The notes under the pieces are model-generated. The model had not been told where the DNA came from. It saw only the letters and a program-made list of their open reading frames with translations, and did no database searches. The translations under genes were made by a program, and so were the position numbers. From Synechococcus sp. A10-1-5-1 (GTDB lineage: Bacteria; Cyanobacteriota; Cyanobacteriia; PCC-6307; Cyanobiaceae), in contig NZ_CP096032.1 of the NCBI RefSeq assembly GCF_023115425.1, forward strand, positions 372,001 to 436,000: a stretch of 64,000 nucleotides of DNA, given 5' to 3'. This document shows, piece after piece, positions 8,197-17,133 of the stretch; within the stretch, counting starts at the first letter, position 1; each line of letters opens with the position of its first letter.

Positions 8197-9021
8197 CTAG
8201 GGCGAGAGATCCGCATTGAGACCAGTCACTTCCTGCTTGGTATCGAGTTTGTCGGCCAAAGCCCTTGCCTCTTGAGCGAGCTGGCGCTCCAGCAGCACGC
8301 GGTCGGTGACATCCCGTTGCACGGAAACCCAGTGGGTGTACCAGCCGGTGGAATCAGCCAAGGGCGAGACCTTGAGCTCGATCCAACAGGTGGATTGATC
8401 ACGCCGGTAATTAATCACCTGCATGGTGGCCGGCTTCCACTGATCCATGGCCGCCCGCAGGGCAGCCGTACTGTCCCGCGATGTCTCAGGTCCTTGGAAC
8501 AAACGCGGACTCCGGCCAAGGACCTCATGGAGTGCGTAGCCCGTTTGCTCCAAGAGCGATTGATTGGCATAAACAATCACCGGTCCAGGCGCATCCAACG
8601 GCTCGGCCAGGGTCACGAGAACGGCGTCTTGGGCCGTGTCGAGGACACCCTCGAGCAAACGCCGATAGGCGTCTTCGTTGGTTTCTTCGGGGGAGGCATC
8701 AAGACGCTGGGCACGACGCCGCAACACGCCAACACCAAAACCAGAGTCACAAGCAAACAGCCGTATTCGAGTGGCCAACTCAACGCCGGTGGGATGGGGG
8801 AGAGGGAGGACATGGTCCCGCGGTCCCTCCGTGAGGCGCCGGTGTTCTTGGAAGATCAGATCGGCCAGCTGAGGCCAGCAATCGCGAATGAATTGGCCAC
8901 ACCACTCCTGGGACTGATGCCCCAGGCGATGCATTGCGGTGCGATCCACATGGCTGACTTGGCCATTCGCCCCGCAGAGCACCAGACCATCACCGGGCTC
9001 AAGCAGGAAGAAAGGTTGCAT
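8197..9021 (-). CDS. PAS-domain sensor protein
   Basis: 274 aa from the ATG at 9021. Residues ~120-250 form a clear PAS/PAC unit: VIVYANQSLLEQTGYALHEVLG, GRSPRLFQGPETSRD, then the PAC strand STCWIELKVSPLADSTGWYTHWVSVQRDVTDR. This resembles LOV domains, but the flavin-binding cysteine of the NCRFLQ motif is absent (SPRLFQ), so blue-light sensing by flavin adduct is not expected. A coiled-coil tail follows (VLLERQLAQEARALADKLD). There is no attached output domain; it may signal through a partner. The N-terminal ~110 residues may be a second, divergent PAS. Confidence 0.75.
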   Translation of the reverse strand: MQPFFLLEPGDGLVLCGANGQVSHVDRTAMHRLGHQSQEWCGQFIRDCWPQLADLIFQEHRRLTEGPRDHVLPLPHPTGVELATRIRLFACDSGFGVGVLRRRAQRLDASPEETNEDAYRRLLEGVLDTAQDAVLVTLAEPLDAPGPVIVYANQSLLEQTGYALHEVLGRSPRLFQGPETSRDSTAALRAAMDQWKPATMQVINYRRDQSTCWIELKVSPLADSTGWYTHWVSVQRDVTDRVLLERQLAQEARALADKLDTKQEVTGLNADLSP

Positions 9022-9076
9022 TCCAGATTCCCCAGGCACCAACCCTATCGGTCGTTCCAGGGCCGATGCTGAGGAG

Positions 9077-9889
9077 ATGGTTGCGGTCCCTTACTTCGAA
9101 GCCATCGCCGTTGAGGCATGGCTTGGCTCTCGCAGAATCTTCGACGGCCTGAATCTGACCCTGCGACTGGGGGAGCCCACCGTGCTACTCGGTCCCAACG
9201 GTGCCGGGAAAAGCACCTTGATCAAGCTGATCAGTCGCAGCCTCTATCCGGTGGTCAAGCCGGGGTCATCGCTTCACATCTTTGGCAGCAGCACCGTCAA
9301 TCTCTGGGCACTTCGCCAAAGGATTGGCTTTGTCTCTAGCGATCTTCAAGCTGGATACATCCCGAGCGTCTCCGCTGAAGAGGTCGTTCTCTCTGGGCTC
9401 TTTGGATCGATCGGATTGGGACGCCCCCAACAACCGAACCGCCAGCAATGGGAACAGGCGTTTAACCAACTCGAGGCCATCGGTCTAGCCGATCTCTGTG
9501 GTCGTCCTTTTGGTGAATGCTCGGATGGCCAGCGGCGTCGGTTGCTCTTAGGCCGGGCACTGATTCACAGGCCCGAGGTTCTGGTTCTCGATGAGCCAAC
9601 CAACGGACTCGACTTCAAAGCCAAGCATCAGTTGCTTGAAACACTCAGAACGCTGAGCCAGCAGGGCACCACACTGCTGCTGGTGACGCATCAGTTGGAT
9701 GCCGTCATTCCGGAGATCCAACGGGCAGTTCTTATCAAGCAAGGCTCCATCGTTGCGGATGGTGCTGCGGCGGATCGACTCACCAGCAAAGGCCTCAGTG
9801 ATTGTTTTGAGACACCGATTGCTGTTCTTCAGCAGGGGGGATGGCGCCAGGCTGTACCGCAATCAAAACCGCTAGGGATCAAGCCATAA
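9077..9889 (+). CDS. ABC transporter ATP-binding protein
   Basis: 270 aa. Walker A GPNGAGKST, signature CSDGQRRR (degenerate form of LSGGQ), Walker B VLVLDEPTNGLD and the switch His in LLVTHQLD are all present. It resembles ModF/YbbL-like stand-alone ATPases; no permease is next to it. GAGGAG abuts the ATG. Divergent from the PAS gene. Transport substrate unknown. Confidence 0.8.
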   Translation: MVAVPYFEAIAVEAWLGSRRIFDGLNLTLRLGEPTVLLGPNGAGKSTLIKLISRSLYPVVKPGSSLHIFGSSTVNLWALRQRIGFVSSDLQAGYIPSVSAEEVVLSGLFGSIGLGRPQQPNRQQWEQAFNQLEAIGLADLCGRPFGECSDGQRRRLLLGRALIHRPEVLVLDEPTNGLDFKAKHQLLETLRTLSQQGTTLLLVTHQLDAVIPEIQRAVLIKQGSIVADGAAADRLTSKGLSDCFETPIAVLQQGGWRQAVPQSKPLGIKP

Positions 9890-9911
9890 AAAACAGCCCG
9901 GTCAGGGCTGT
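9887..9911 (-). terminator. Intrinsic terminator of the minus-strand hydrolase gene
   Basis: Perfect 7-bp stem (9893-9899 / 9905-9911) with a 5-nt loop. On the minus strand it is followed by a run of T (A-run at 9888-9893 on plus). It lies 72 bp beyond the stop of the hydrolase gene and touches the stop of the converging ABC gene. Confidence 0.75.
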
Positions 9912-9982
9912 GTGAGGAGGCTTCGCTGCCATAGAACCGGAGCCAACCTCAGCAGGCGATGGGTAGAACAACTCAACCGTTC

Positions 9983-11515
9983 CTAGCGAAGGGTAGGGCT
10001 GATGTCCTTCAGCGGAATGGAGTCATTGCCCCAGGGTCCAGCGCCAAGGAGAGGTTCAGCGCCGGGGCGTGGAACGAGCGTTGAACCAGCCTGGTAAACA
10101 GCATCGACCCAGGCCAGGAGCAATGGACCCAGCACCCCACCATTGACCTGTTCACCAGGCCGCAGGTTGAAATGGTCGCCGCCCTTGGCCAAGACCAACT
10201 GGTGGCCGAAGGGCACCGCCTGACGCATCGGCGTAATCGCCTCCGGATCGGGAGGAACAACCCAGTCATGGGTGCCGCTGACAACCAGGAGACGGGCACT
10301 AGTGGCGCGCAGTTCCGGCATCGCAAACAGCAATGACATCGGGGGCGATACAGCCACCGCCGCCACAACGCGTTGATCCTGGAGTGCCGCCTGGTCCACG
10401 CCATCCAACCAGCTGCATTGGAGAGTCCAACTCAGATTGCGCTGGGGATCATCCAGTTGTGGGCAACGGCTTTTTAGCTTTGCGGCTTGCGGCACCAATC
10501 CCGCCTGCTGCAGCGCCGTCGTCGCTCCCCATGAGTGGCCAATGACGACCACCGCATCGGCGTTGACCCCAGAGACACCCGACAGCTGACCGGCCGCTAC
10601 AGCATCGGTCAAAGCACTGAGGTCGCGAAAGCGCAGGCCCAACTCAACGGGTTTGGGCGGTGGAACGGCGCCGGTGAGCATGCGCACCTGCTCCTTGTTG
10701 TCGCTGCCGGGGTGGCGGGGCAAGGCCACTGTGTAGCCGCGGGAAGCCAGCACAGTGCCCCAAGAGGCGAAGTTCCTTGGGCTGTCCCAAAGACCGTGGG
10801 AGATCAGGACCAAGCGTCCATTGCGCCGTTGAGTGGGTTCGAGCAGCAGCACATCCAGCGGTTCTGGGCGGTGGTTGACTTGAAGACGAACCTGACGTTG
10901 CCGTGCGGATTGAGATGTCTCCTTTGCAGGAGCCATAGGCAGAACAGGGGGATCAGCTTGCGCAAAAAAACTGTTGGCCTGGGCGCGCTGAGCCAGCATC
11001 CGGCCCAAGATTGTGCGCACCTGTCCAAGGTTGAAGCGAACACGCTGACCAGGCAGCGCCTCAATGAGCTCCACCAGGGTTGGAACACCACTGTTGGAGT
11101 TGGCCATGGCTTGCTCCAGAGCCATCCGAAAAGTATTGCCGGTGAGATCAGGACGACGGCCTTCGATGGTCCCAAGGGATGACACCACCAGAAGGGCCTG
11201 CTCCAACAGCGGTGATCCAACGGAGCCATCCGCCAATCGGGTGAGGGAGATCGGAATTGGCCGCTGAAGCAGCTGAAGCAGGGCCTGGCTGACTGCGCCA
11301 TTGGAGGCGCGGTCCAATTCCGCCAAGTCGCTGCGACCAGCCATCAGGGCATGGGGGCTTTTCAGCTCGCTGATCCGAACGCTGAAACTCGTCTGCAAGA
11401 GGGGCAGCTCGATCAGAACCTCTTCAATCGCGCGACTTGGCGCTGCCGTGAAGGGGAGAGAGGCGGCGGCGAGCAGGGCCAGGCTCAGCCGCTGAAACCA
11501 CTGGAAGCTCAACAC
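9983..11515 (-). CDS. Exported alpha/beta hydrolase with N-terminal DUF1400-like region
   Basis: About 510 aa. A signal peptide (FQRLSLALLAAASLPFTAAPSRA) starts at a GTG at 11515. The next ~120 residues (EEVLIELPLLQTSFSVRISEL and following) match the alpha-helical DUF1400 domain found before cyanobacterial hydrolases. The catalytic domain has the oxyanion region LVLISHGLWDSP, nucleophile elbow VIGHSWGAT, an acid in VVSGTHDWVVPP and the catalytic His in KGGDHFNL. The domain order is that of cyanobacterial platelet-activating-factor-acetylhydrolase-like lipases. Substrate unknown. The longer upstream reading runs into the NUDIX gene and is rejected. Confidence 0.82.
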   Translation of the reverse strand: MLSFQWFQRLSLALLAAASLPFTAAPSRAIEEVLIELPLLQTSFSVRISELKSPHALMAGRSDLAELDRASNGAVSQALLQLLQRPIPISLTRLADGSVGSPLLEQALLVVSSLGTIEGRRPDLTGNTFRMALEQAMANSNSGVPTLVELIEALPGQRVRFNLGQVRTILGRMLAQRAQANSFFAQADPPVLPMAPAKETSQSARQRQVRLQVNHRPEPLDVLLLEPTQRRNGRLVLISHGLWDSPRNFASWGTVLASRGYTVALPRHPGSDNKEQVRMLTGAVPPPKPVELGLRFRDLSALTDAVAAGQLSGVSGVNADAVVVIGHSWGATTALQQAGLVPQAAKLKSRCPQLDDPQRNLSWTLQCSWLDGVDQAALQDQRVVAAVAVSPPMSLLFAMPELRATSARLLVVSGTHDWVVPPDPEAITPMRQAVPFGHQLVLAKGGDHFNLRPGEQVNGGVLGPLLLAWVDAVYQAGSTLVPRPGAEPLLGAGPWGNDSIPLKDISPTLR

Positions 11516-11550
11516 AGGCGCAGCCGCGATCCGCTCTCCATCATCGGGGC

Positions 11551-12027
11551 ATGACTGCGATCGGCACCCCGTCCTCTTCCCTCCAACACGACGCTCCAGT
11601 GGAGGTCGCACTGGCTGTTCTTGAGAAAGACGGCTGCTGGCTACTGCAGTTGCGCGATGACCTTGCAGGAATCGTTGCCCCTGGCTGCTGGGGTCTGTTT
11701 GGTGGTCACCTCGATCCAGGGGAATCCCCAGAACAAGCGCTGCGCCGGGAACTCTGGGAAGAAATCCGGCTGGAGGTGGGCTCCGTGGAGCCTTGGTACG
11801 TCTCCCGCAGCCCCAGCAAAATCCGTCATGTCTTCCGTGCACCTCTGCAGATACCGCTTTGCCGGCTGGACTTGATGGAGGGGCAGGACCTGGCTCTGTT
11901 CCCACCGGAGCTTCTGGAGTCGGGCCAAGGGTTCAGCTCGAAACTGCAGACCTCTCGCCCCCTGGCCGAATCAACACTGGAAGCCCTAGGCCGATATCAA
12001 GCCGGGGGACGCTCAACAATGCGGTAA
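11551..12027 (+). CDS. NUDIX hydrolase
   Basis: 158 aa. The NUDIX box is GGHLDPGESPEQALRRELWEE, close to the consensus GX5EX7REUXEEXGU except that the final glycine is replaced. The fold start (VEVALAVLEKDGCWLLQLR) is also typical. Hydrolyses a nucleoside-diphosphate-linked compound; substrate not predictable. The 3' end overlaps the convergent gene at 11997 by 31 bp. Confidence 0.85.
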   Translation: MTAIGTPSSSLQHDAPVEVALAVLEKDGCWLLQLRDDLAGIVAPGCWGLFGGHLDPGESPEQALRRELWEEIRLEVGSVEPWYVSRSPSKIRHVFRAPLQIPLCRLDLMEGQDLALFPPELLESGQGFSSKLQTSRPLAESTLEALGRYQAGGRSTMR

Positions 12028-12638
12028 TAACTGCGCTCGTCGGAGCAACAAAGATCGGCGTAGTAGCGCTCAAGGACGTCATAGGCCGCGTCGTAACTCT
12101 CGAAGTCCTGCCCCGCAATGGGATCGCTTGGGTGCGGATTGGCGTCCTGCCCATCAAGAACGATGCGAAACACCGGTCGCTTCGGTTGCAGCCGTGCCAG
12201 TAACGCATCAAAAGTCAGACCCTCACCAAAGGCACGCTTCAGGGGGTTCAAGCCAATCGATTGGCGATCGGGATGCAACTTCGCGGTGGGGACGAGCCAA
12301 AACAGCCATTGCGCTGGCTCAAGGGGATTGGTCGGAGCAGAAGTGCTCTCCCCCAACAAAGCAAACAACAAGGTGGTGGCCTCACCACCGGGGATACGGA
12401 ACTGAACCGTGCCTGGCTTCAGCTGGTCGGCTGAGCTGTAGAACGCCGCCGTAGAAATCGCCAATTGCCAACTCTTCAGAGGCAACACAAGGGACTGAAG
12501 ATCGACATTGGGCTTGGAGGGACCCGGGTCGAGTTCCAGGCCTTTTAGAACCAACCAGTGGCAGCTGGCCTCTCGGACGTCATCGGCAAGCAGGTCGGGC
12601 GTATTCCATTCCAGGAAGGCCGAGAGCTCAGACATCAA
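11997..12638 (-). CDS. Conserved cyanobacterial protein of unknown function (213 aa)
   Basis: Not recognised. It reads as a soluble globular protein without signal or membrane segment, with conserved-looking aromatic stretches (QWLFWLVPTAKLHPD, FESYDAAYDVLERYYADL). Its start lies within the end of the upstream WbuC-like cupin gene (11 bp overlap), so both are likely one transcription unit. The second ATG (12635) is also possible. Confidence 0.65.
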   Translation of the reverse strand: MMSELSAFLEWNTPDLLADDVREASCHWLVLKGLELDPGPSKPNVDLQSLVLPLKSWQLAISTAAFYSSADQLKPGTVQFRIPGGEATTLLFALLGESTSAPTNPLEPAQWLFWLVPTAKLHPDRQSIGLNPLKRAFGEGLTFDALLARLQPKRPVFRIVLDGQDANPHPSDPIAGQDFESYDAAYDVLERYYADLCCSDERSYYRIVERPPA

Positions 12639-13119
12639 ACAAGCTCCTCCACTCGACTTCCTGGTTCACCGATTCAAGCTCGCCTTCCTGGGGAAACCCA
12701 ACCAGAAAGTCTTTGTCGGCCAGGGGCTGGTAAGGACCTTGTTTGAGCTCAAAGATGACCGTATCGGCCGTCAAGGCGACCAGGGAGTGGAACGATCCCT
12801 CGCTGAGTTGCAAGCCACGAACTGGGCCCGCGGCATCGAGCCGGTGGCGCTGAGTACACACTCCGTTGTCGTCAAACAGCAGAACACCGATTGAGCCCTG
12901 AAGCACCACAAAACACTCAAAGCCCTCCCCTGTTCCCTGACGGCTGTGCCGATGCGGCCTGACATAAGTACCGGGCTGCATGACGTTCAAGAAACGCTGC
13001 ACCAGATCGCTCTCCTGGTGCAGGTTGAAATTCATCCGTTGGCGATCGCTCTGGCGCGAGCGCAGCGCCACCTGATCGAACAGGTCTTGATCAATCAATT
13101 GGAGCGCAGGCGCAGTCAT
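12628..13119 (-). CDS. WbuC-family cupin-fold protein
   Basis: 163 aa from the ATG at 13119. The RMNFNLH segment, QRFLNVMQPGTYVRPHRH (metal-binding histidines of a cupin) and ECFVVLQGSIGVLLFDDNG are the pattern of the WbuC family, first found in O-antigen gene clusters. Function is probably sugar- or metal-related but not established. An in-frame start 13 codons upstream is less likely. Overlaps the downstream hypothetical gene. Confidence 0.8.
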   Translation of the reverse strand: MTAPALQLIDQDLFDQVALRSRQSDRQRMNFNLHQESDLVQRFLNVMQPGTYVRPHRHSRQGTGEGFECFVVLQGSIGVLLFDDNGVCTQRHRLDAAGPVRGLQLSEGSFHSLVALTADTVIFELKQGPYQPLADKDFLVGFPQEGELESVNQEVEWRSLFDV

Positions 13120-13340
13120 CGACAACAACGAGGAATCAACACAGGTCGGTAGCGACACGTACCGACAGCCTGGGATGGGTCAGCGACTGTGGCTGAGTCA
13201 TGAGCAGTGGCCATGCCCGATTGGATCCGACCTCTGATTGCCGTAAGTCTGACCAGCTGCAGCGTCGGCTTGCTGACCGCCCTTGGGGGTTAAACCTCGC
13301 TAGTGTGACGATTGCACATTCGTCCACACCCTGGGTCCCG

Positions 13341-13541
13341 TTGGGATTTCTTTGTCGACTCATCGTCAATACCGGCTGCGCCGGCGTCACCAGCATGGTC
13401 ATGCATGCCCAGAGCCATGCACAGGCCTTGATCGCAGCCCAGGAGTTGTTCCCGGCATGCCAAGTCCAGGTGATGGCCGGCAAGGGGCGCGATCCCATGG
13501 AAGCTGAAGGCAACCTCGATGAACCAAACGGGTTGACCTGA
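13341..13541 (+). CDS. Possible small protein (about 66 aa)
   Basis: The C-terminal part reads like a small alpha/beta domain (RLIVNTGCAGVTSMVMHA, then AQALIAAQELFPACQVQVM). The start is unclear: a TTG at 13341 or ATGs at 13389 or 13395 are possible. Opposite-strand reading is less protein-like. It ends 3 bp before the convergent TauE-like gene. Confidence 0.35.
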   Translation: MGFLCRLIVNTGCAGVTSMVMHAQSHAQALIAAQELFPACQVQVMAGKGRDPMEAEGNLDEPNGLT

Positions 13542-13543
13542 GT

Positions 13544-14296
13544 TCAGGCCAGAGCCTTCAGCAACAACGACAGCCCCATCAACAAGCACAGCAGCTCAAA
13601 AGCGCGCTTGACCAGCTGGGACCCCTGCCTGAGCGCCAAGTGGGCCCCCAGGTAACCGCCAGCCAGGGATCCAAGCAAAAGCATGGGAAGCCAGCCCCAA
13701 GCGATTTGCCCCTGGACCCCCAGGGTTAGAGCGCCGGTTCCGTTCCAGAACAACCCCACCAAGATCAATGTGTGGGGAACGGCTTTGCCGTAATCCAGGC
13801 CGAACCAACGCACGAGCCAGAGCGTGACAAAGAGACCCGTCCCCGAGGTCAGCGAGCCGTTGAGGAAACCAATCAAAAAGAGAACGAGCGCGCCCAGACC
13901 CACTCGCTGTCTCGTCCAACGGAACTCGCGGGAGCTGGCTCCCAGTTGCGGGCGAGAAGCGGAATAGCCCCCCAAGGCAATGGTCAAGAGCCCGAGCAAC
14001 ACTGTCGACAGCTGGGCAGGCAGGGCGAGAACGGCGCGAGCCCCCAACCAAACCCCTGGCAAACCGCTCAGCAGGATCAGCGCCGAAAGGCGCGCATTCA
14101 GGGTGCTCTCTCGGGCATGGCGCAGGCTGGCACCCACACCAAGGGAGACGCTGGCCACCTTGTGGGTAGCCAAGGCCACTGGGAAGGGCAAACCCAGCAA
14201 AATCAGCGCCGGCAACTGCACCAAACCAGCCCCACCTCCCGCAAGAGCAGAGAGGGCATTGGCCAGCAGCGCGACAGACAGCAACCCCAGCTGCAT
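13544..14296 (-). CDS. Sulfite exporter TauE/SafE family membrane protein
   Basis: 250 aa from the ATG at 14296, eight or so hydrophobic helices. The TauE/SafE pattern is clear: LSALAGGGAGLVQLPALILLG near the N-terminus, HKVASVSLGVGASLRH, and the second repeat LIGFLNGSLTSGTGLFV. Such proteins export small anions (sulfite, sulfoacetate); substrate here is unknown. It starts 18 bp downstream of the SDR stop, if the ATG is right; an upstream start would overlap that gene. Confidence 0.85.
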   Translation of the reverse strand: MQLGLLSVALLANALSALAGGGAGLVQLPALILLGLPFPVALATHKVASVSLGVGASLRHARESTLNARLSALILLSGLPGVWLGARAVLALPAQLSTVLLGLLTIALGGYSASRPQLGASSREFRWTRQRVGLGALVLFLIGFLNGSLTSGTGLFVTLWLVRWFGLDYGKAVPHTLILVGLFWNGTGALTLGVQGQIAWGWLPMLLLGSLAGGYLGAHLALRQGSQLVKRAFELLCLLMGLSLLLKALA

Positions 14297-14313
14297 CCAG
14301 AGCTCAGGGATGC

Positions 14314-15348
14314 TCAAGGACGACTCCGAAACCGCCGAGAGAAGCTCGCACTGAGAGCGTTCGCCCACGGCAGGGGTAGGTACTGAGCCACGGCTGCAAT
14401 CAAGCGATTCAGCCGTCCTGGGACGACGACAACACGCTGGTCTTGGAGGCCACGCTCCGTCAGCTGCACGAGCTGATCAACCGTCATCCAGAACACGCCC
14501 GGTAGACGCTGCATCCGCTCTTCGACCCCAAGGACGGAATGGAATTCCGTGTGGACGTATCCCGGGCAGAGCGCCATCACCCGAACCCCAGAACCGGCGT
14601 TCTCCGCCGCGAGGGATTGGGACAGACGAATCAGATAGGCCTTCACCGCGCTGTAGAGCGTGCTTCCGGGCAGTCCAGGAATCAAACCCGCAAGGGACGC
14701 GACGTTTAAAACTGTTCCCCGCTGGCGCCGCTGCATCTCAGGCAGGAGATGACGCGTCAGCTCCGTTGGCACCTGGACCATCAGCTGAAGCATGGCCTCA
14801 AGCTGCAGCCAGGGAGAAGCCTCGAAGGTCCCGCGCAGACCAAAACCAGCGTTGTTCACCAAGGTCTCCACCCACAGCCCATGGGCGGCCACACGAGCCA
14901 GAAGCTGCTCAACGGCCCTGGGCCCACTGAGATCCAAGGCCATGGCGACAACCCGGATGCCAAAGCGCTGCTCCAGACCAGCGGCCAATTGGTCCAGACG
15001 CTCCTGTCGGCGTGCCACCAACACCAGGACCCCTGAGCGCTGGGCAAAGGAATGAGCCAACGCCGCGCCAATCCCACTGGAGGCGCCGGTGATCAGCGTG
15101 CAGGGACAGGCAGCAGGATCGGAAAATTGCTCGAGCGATGCCAGCGAATCAGAGCTGGAAGACAAGCGCTCGGCGAGCTGCAAACACGCATCCATCTCGT
15201 TCCAAAGGAGCTCCCTTCGTTCAGAGGTGACGGAAAACGAGCGGTGGTGGAGATCACGGCCGACGTAGCGCAGGGCATCGACCACCCTGCGGCGATCGTC
15301 TGAAGCCAGCGCATCAACGGACCAGGAATCGTCTCTCGGTGATGTCAC
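14314..15348 (-). CDS. Short-chain dehydrogenase/reductase with N-terminal extension
   Basis: NAD(P)-dependent SDR of the classical type: TLITGASSGIGAAL (cofactor loop), LVNNAGFG, catalytic serine region LNVASLAGL and YSAVK (Tyr-xxx-Lys). The SDR domain begins only ~80 residues after the GTG at 15348. The extension (SVDALASDDRRRVVDALRYVG, SVTSERRELLWNEMDACLQL) is charged and helical and looks translated, but a start at the ATG 15195 would also give a functional enzyme. Substrate unknown. Directly upstream of the TauE-like gene. Confidence 0.8.
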   Translation of the reverse strand: MTSPRDDSWSVDALASDDRRRVVDALRYVGRDLHHRSFSVTSERRELLWNEMDACLQLAERLSSSSDSLASLEQFSDPAACPCTLITGASSGIGAALAHSFAQRSGVLVLVARRQERLDQLAAGLEQRFGIRVVAMALDLSGPRAVEQLLARVAAHGLWVETLVNNAGFGLRGTFEASPWLQLEAMLQLMVQVPTELTRHLLPEMQRRQRGTVLNVASLAGLIPGLPGSTLYSAVKAYLIRLSQSLAAENAGSGVRVMALCPGYVHTEFHSVLGVEERMQRLPGVFWMTVDQLVQLTERGLQDQRVVVVPGRLNRLIAAVAQYLPLPWANALSASFSRRFRSRP

Positions 15349-15494
15349 GCCAATGGAATCTGTAGGACCGATGCCAAGGGCCACAGTGCCGAACGGGAGA
15401 CCACCCTCGACCAAGCGGGAAACACGTTGGAAACAGTGATCCCCAATGGCTGGTCATCTTGACCCAACCCCCCTTGGCCACAGGTCCAATCTGA

Positions 15495-15686
15495 CTACTC
15501 GTACATCCAATCGAAGGATTCAGGGCTCGCAGGCGACAACGCATTGGGCTTGGGTTCGGCTGATCGCTGGAGGGTCAAACGGGCCAACAGCGTTAGCTCA
15601 ATGGTTAAGGCCGTGATCAGAACAACAAGACCCCCAGCCGCAACCAGCGCCTGGGGATGCGTCACAACGGAAAAAGCTTGTTCCAT
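15495..15686 (-). CDS. Small single-helix membrane protein (63 aa)
   Basis: One clear transmembrane helix (LVAAGGLVVLITALTIELTLLA) with a short N-terminus and a polar tail ending ESFDWMYE. The ATG at 15686 is preferred; an upstream ATG adds 12 residues. Unknown function. Confidence 0.55.
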   Translation of the reverse strand: MEQAFSVVTHPQALVAAGGLVVLITALTIELTLLARLTLQRSAEPKPNALSPASPESFDWMYE

Positions 15687-15822
15687 CTCCACAGGGCTCC
15701 ATTGGGTACGGTCCAACCCCACCCCTAGCCACGGCAGAGCGACCTGATCACAGTCGTCTCAAGGGGGACTAGCGCATCCCAAGAAAGACCCTTAAGATTG
15801 ATTTTAGGTTTGAGCACTGGGA

Positions 15823-15981
15823 GTGAACGAAAACAACCCCGTCCTGCAGTCGATGCGCCAAGAACTGCACGAGCTCAAGCTCCGCTACGGCCACTCTCCG
15901 ACGGATTTCAACCGCTACCAGCTCGTGCGCCATGAACAGCGCCTGGCTCAGTGGGTTCCGAGTGAAAAAATCGGCGCCTGA
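15823..15981 (+). CDS. Small conserved protein (52 aa)
   Basis: GTG start directly behind GGGAG. The product is charged and helical (SMRQELHELKLRYGHSPTDF followed by NRYQLVRHEQRLAQW). It precedes the PPC-glutaredoxin gene by 17 bp and is probably its operon partner. Unknown function. Confidence 0.6.
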   Translation: MNENNPVLQSMRQELHELKLRYGHSPTDFNRYQLVRHEQRLAQWVPSEKIGA

Positions 15982-15998
15982 GTGCAGCCCTGAACGGC

Positions 15999-16574
15999 AT
16001 GGAGCCCAAAGCGATTCACCTGGGTCCGGGTGCCGACCTTCGCAAAAGCCTTGAGGCGTTGGCCCAGGAAGAGCTAGCCGAAGGTTTTGTCCTGAGCGTT
16101 GTCGGCAACCTCAGCAAAGCAGCGTTTGCCTGCCCTGGAAGCAATCAACCCACTGTGCTCAGCGGTGAGCTGGAAATCATCACCCTGCAAGGAACCGTCT
16201 CCCCCAAGGGCGTCCACCTGCATCTGAGCTTCTCCGATGGTGACTGCCAGGTGTGGGGCGGCCACCTCGAGCATGGAAGCGAAGTCCTGAGGGGTGCCGA
16301 TGTGTTGGTGGGCCTCCTCAAGCGCTCCAACAAACCCGGAAGCCCGACCGTCCCGGGACAACCGCGCATCAAGCTTGCGGTTGCAGAGGGTTGCCCCTGG
16401 TCCAGCCGGGCCATGCGGATGCTCCGCAGTCTGGGAATTCCCTTCGAGCAAGCCGCTCCCGAAGCAGGTTCGCTGCCCCAAATCTGGATTGAGGGGACGA
16501 TGATCGGCGGATACGAGGACCTTGCTGACTGGCACGGCCAAGGAAAACTTGAGCGCTTCCGCACTGGCTCCTGA
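15999..16574 (+). CDS. PPC (DUF296) domain fused to a glutaredoxin domain
   Basis: 191 aa. Residues 1-115 follow the PPC/DUF296 pattern (LGPGADLRKSLEALAQEE, FVLSVVGNLSKAAF, LSGELEIITLQGT, HLHLSFSD, GGHL, VLVGLL), the trimeric domain known from archaea, bacteria and plant AT-hook proteins. Residues 120-191 are glutaredoxin-like: IKLAVAEGCPWSSRAMRML with a CPWS monothiol-type site, then LPQIWIEGTMIGGYEDL. The joined order suggests a redox-controlled binding protein; this is inference. It overlaps the next gene by 26 bp. Confidence 0.78.
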   Translation: MEPKAIHLGPGADLRKSLEALAQEELAEGFVLSVVGNLSKAAFACPGSNQPTVLSGELEIITLQGTVSPKGVHLHLSFSDGDCQVWGGHLEHGSEVLRGADVLVGLLKRSNKPGSPTVPGQPRIKLAVAEGCPWSSRAMRMLRSLGIPFEQAAPEAGSLPQIWIEGTMIGGYEDLADWHGQGKLERFRTGS

Positions 16575-17133
16575 CACCAGCACCTGGCAGCTCCGAACAG
16601 GGGCACGTTGTCAGCTGGTCATTGGACGCTTTCCCCCCTTCGACTACGACGCCTCCCGCGGCGGAGGGCTCGTTCTCCACTCACCAGCGGATGCTCATGG
16701 AGTACAGCAACTGCGGGTTCCTTGTGAAGGGCTGACCATTCCCCCACTCGATAGCCAGACTGCACGCCTCTTCGGGGTCCCCCTGCCACCGGGCATCAGC
16801 GTGCAGATCCAGCCAGACCGCTTGGAAGGCGTCCTGAACCCCAGCAGTGGCGAAGTCAACCTGACCTTCCGCTCTCGCTTTCGCTTCACCCTGGGACCAG
16901 CCAGTCGCCCCCTTTATCAAGCGTCCGATCTCATCGTGGAAACGGCGTTGACCAGCGGCACCAGTCATGGCCGGCGGCACCGGAGCCAGGGGCAACCACT
17001 GAATGACGAGGGCAGGGGTCGCCTGGTGGGCGTGGCCACCATTTCCCCCTGCCAAGACGGCTGGCTGAATGCCTTTCTGGGCCTTCCCGATGAAGCCCTG
17101 GCCGTCATGGATGTCCAGTTCCTCAGGCCGTGA
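16549..17133 (+). CDS. Conserved hypothetical protein (194 aa)
   Basis: Beta-rich soluble protein, family not recognised. The TTG at 16549 has AAGGA a few bases upstream and gives an N-terminus (LSASALAPDTSTWQLR) inside the end of the preceding gene. Distinct segments: CQLVIGRFPPFDYDASRGGG, ISVQIQPDRLEGVLNP, VNLTFRSRFRFTLGP. It overlaps the rhomboid gene start by 4 bp (GTGA), so it belongs to the same operon. Confidence 0.65.
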   Translation: MSASALAPDTSTWQLRTGARCQLVIGRFPPFDYDASRGGGLVLHSPADAHGVQQLRVPCEGLTIPPLDSQTARLFGVPLPPGISVQIQPDRLEGVLNPSSGEVNLTFRSRFRFTLGPASRPLYQASDLIVETALTSGTSHGRRHRSQGQPLNDEGRGRLVGVATISPCQDGWLNAFLGLPDEALAVMDVQFLRP

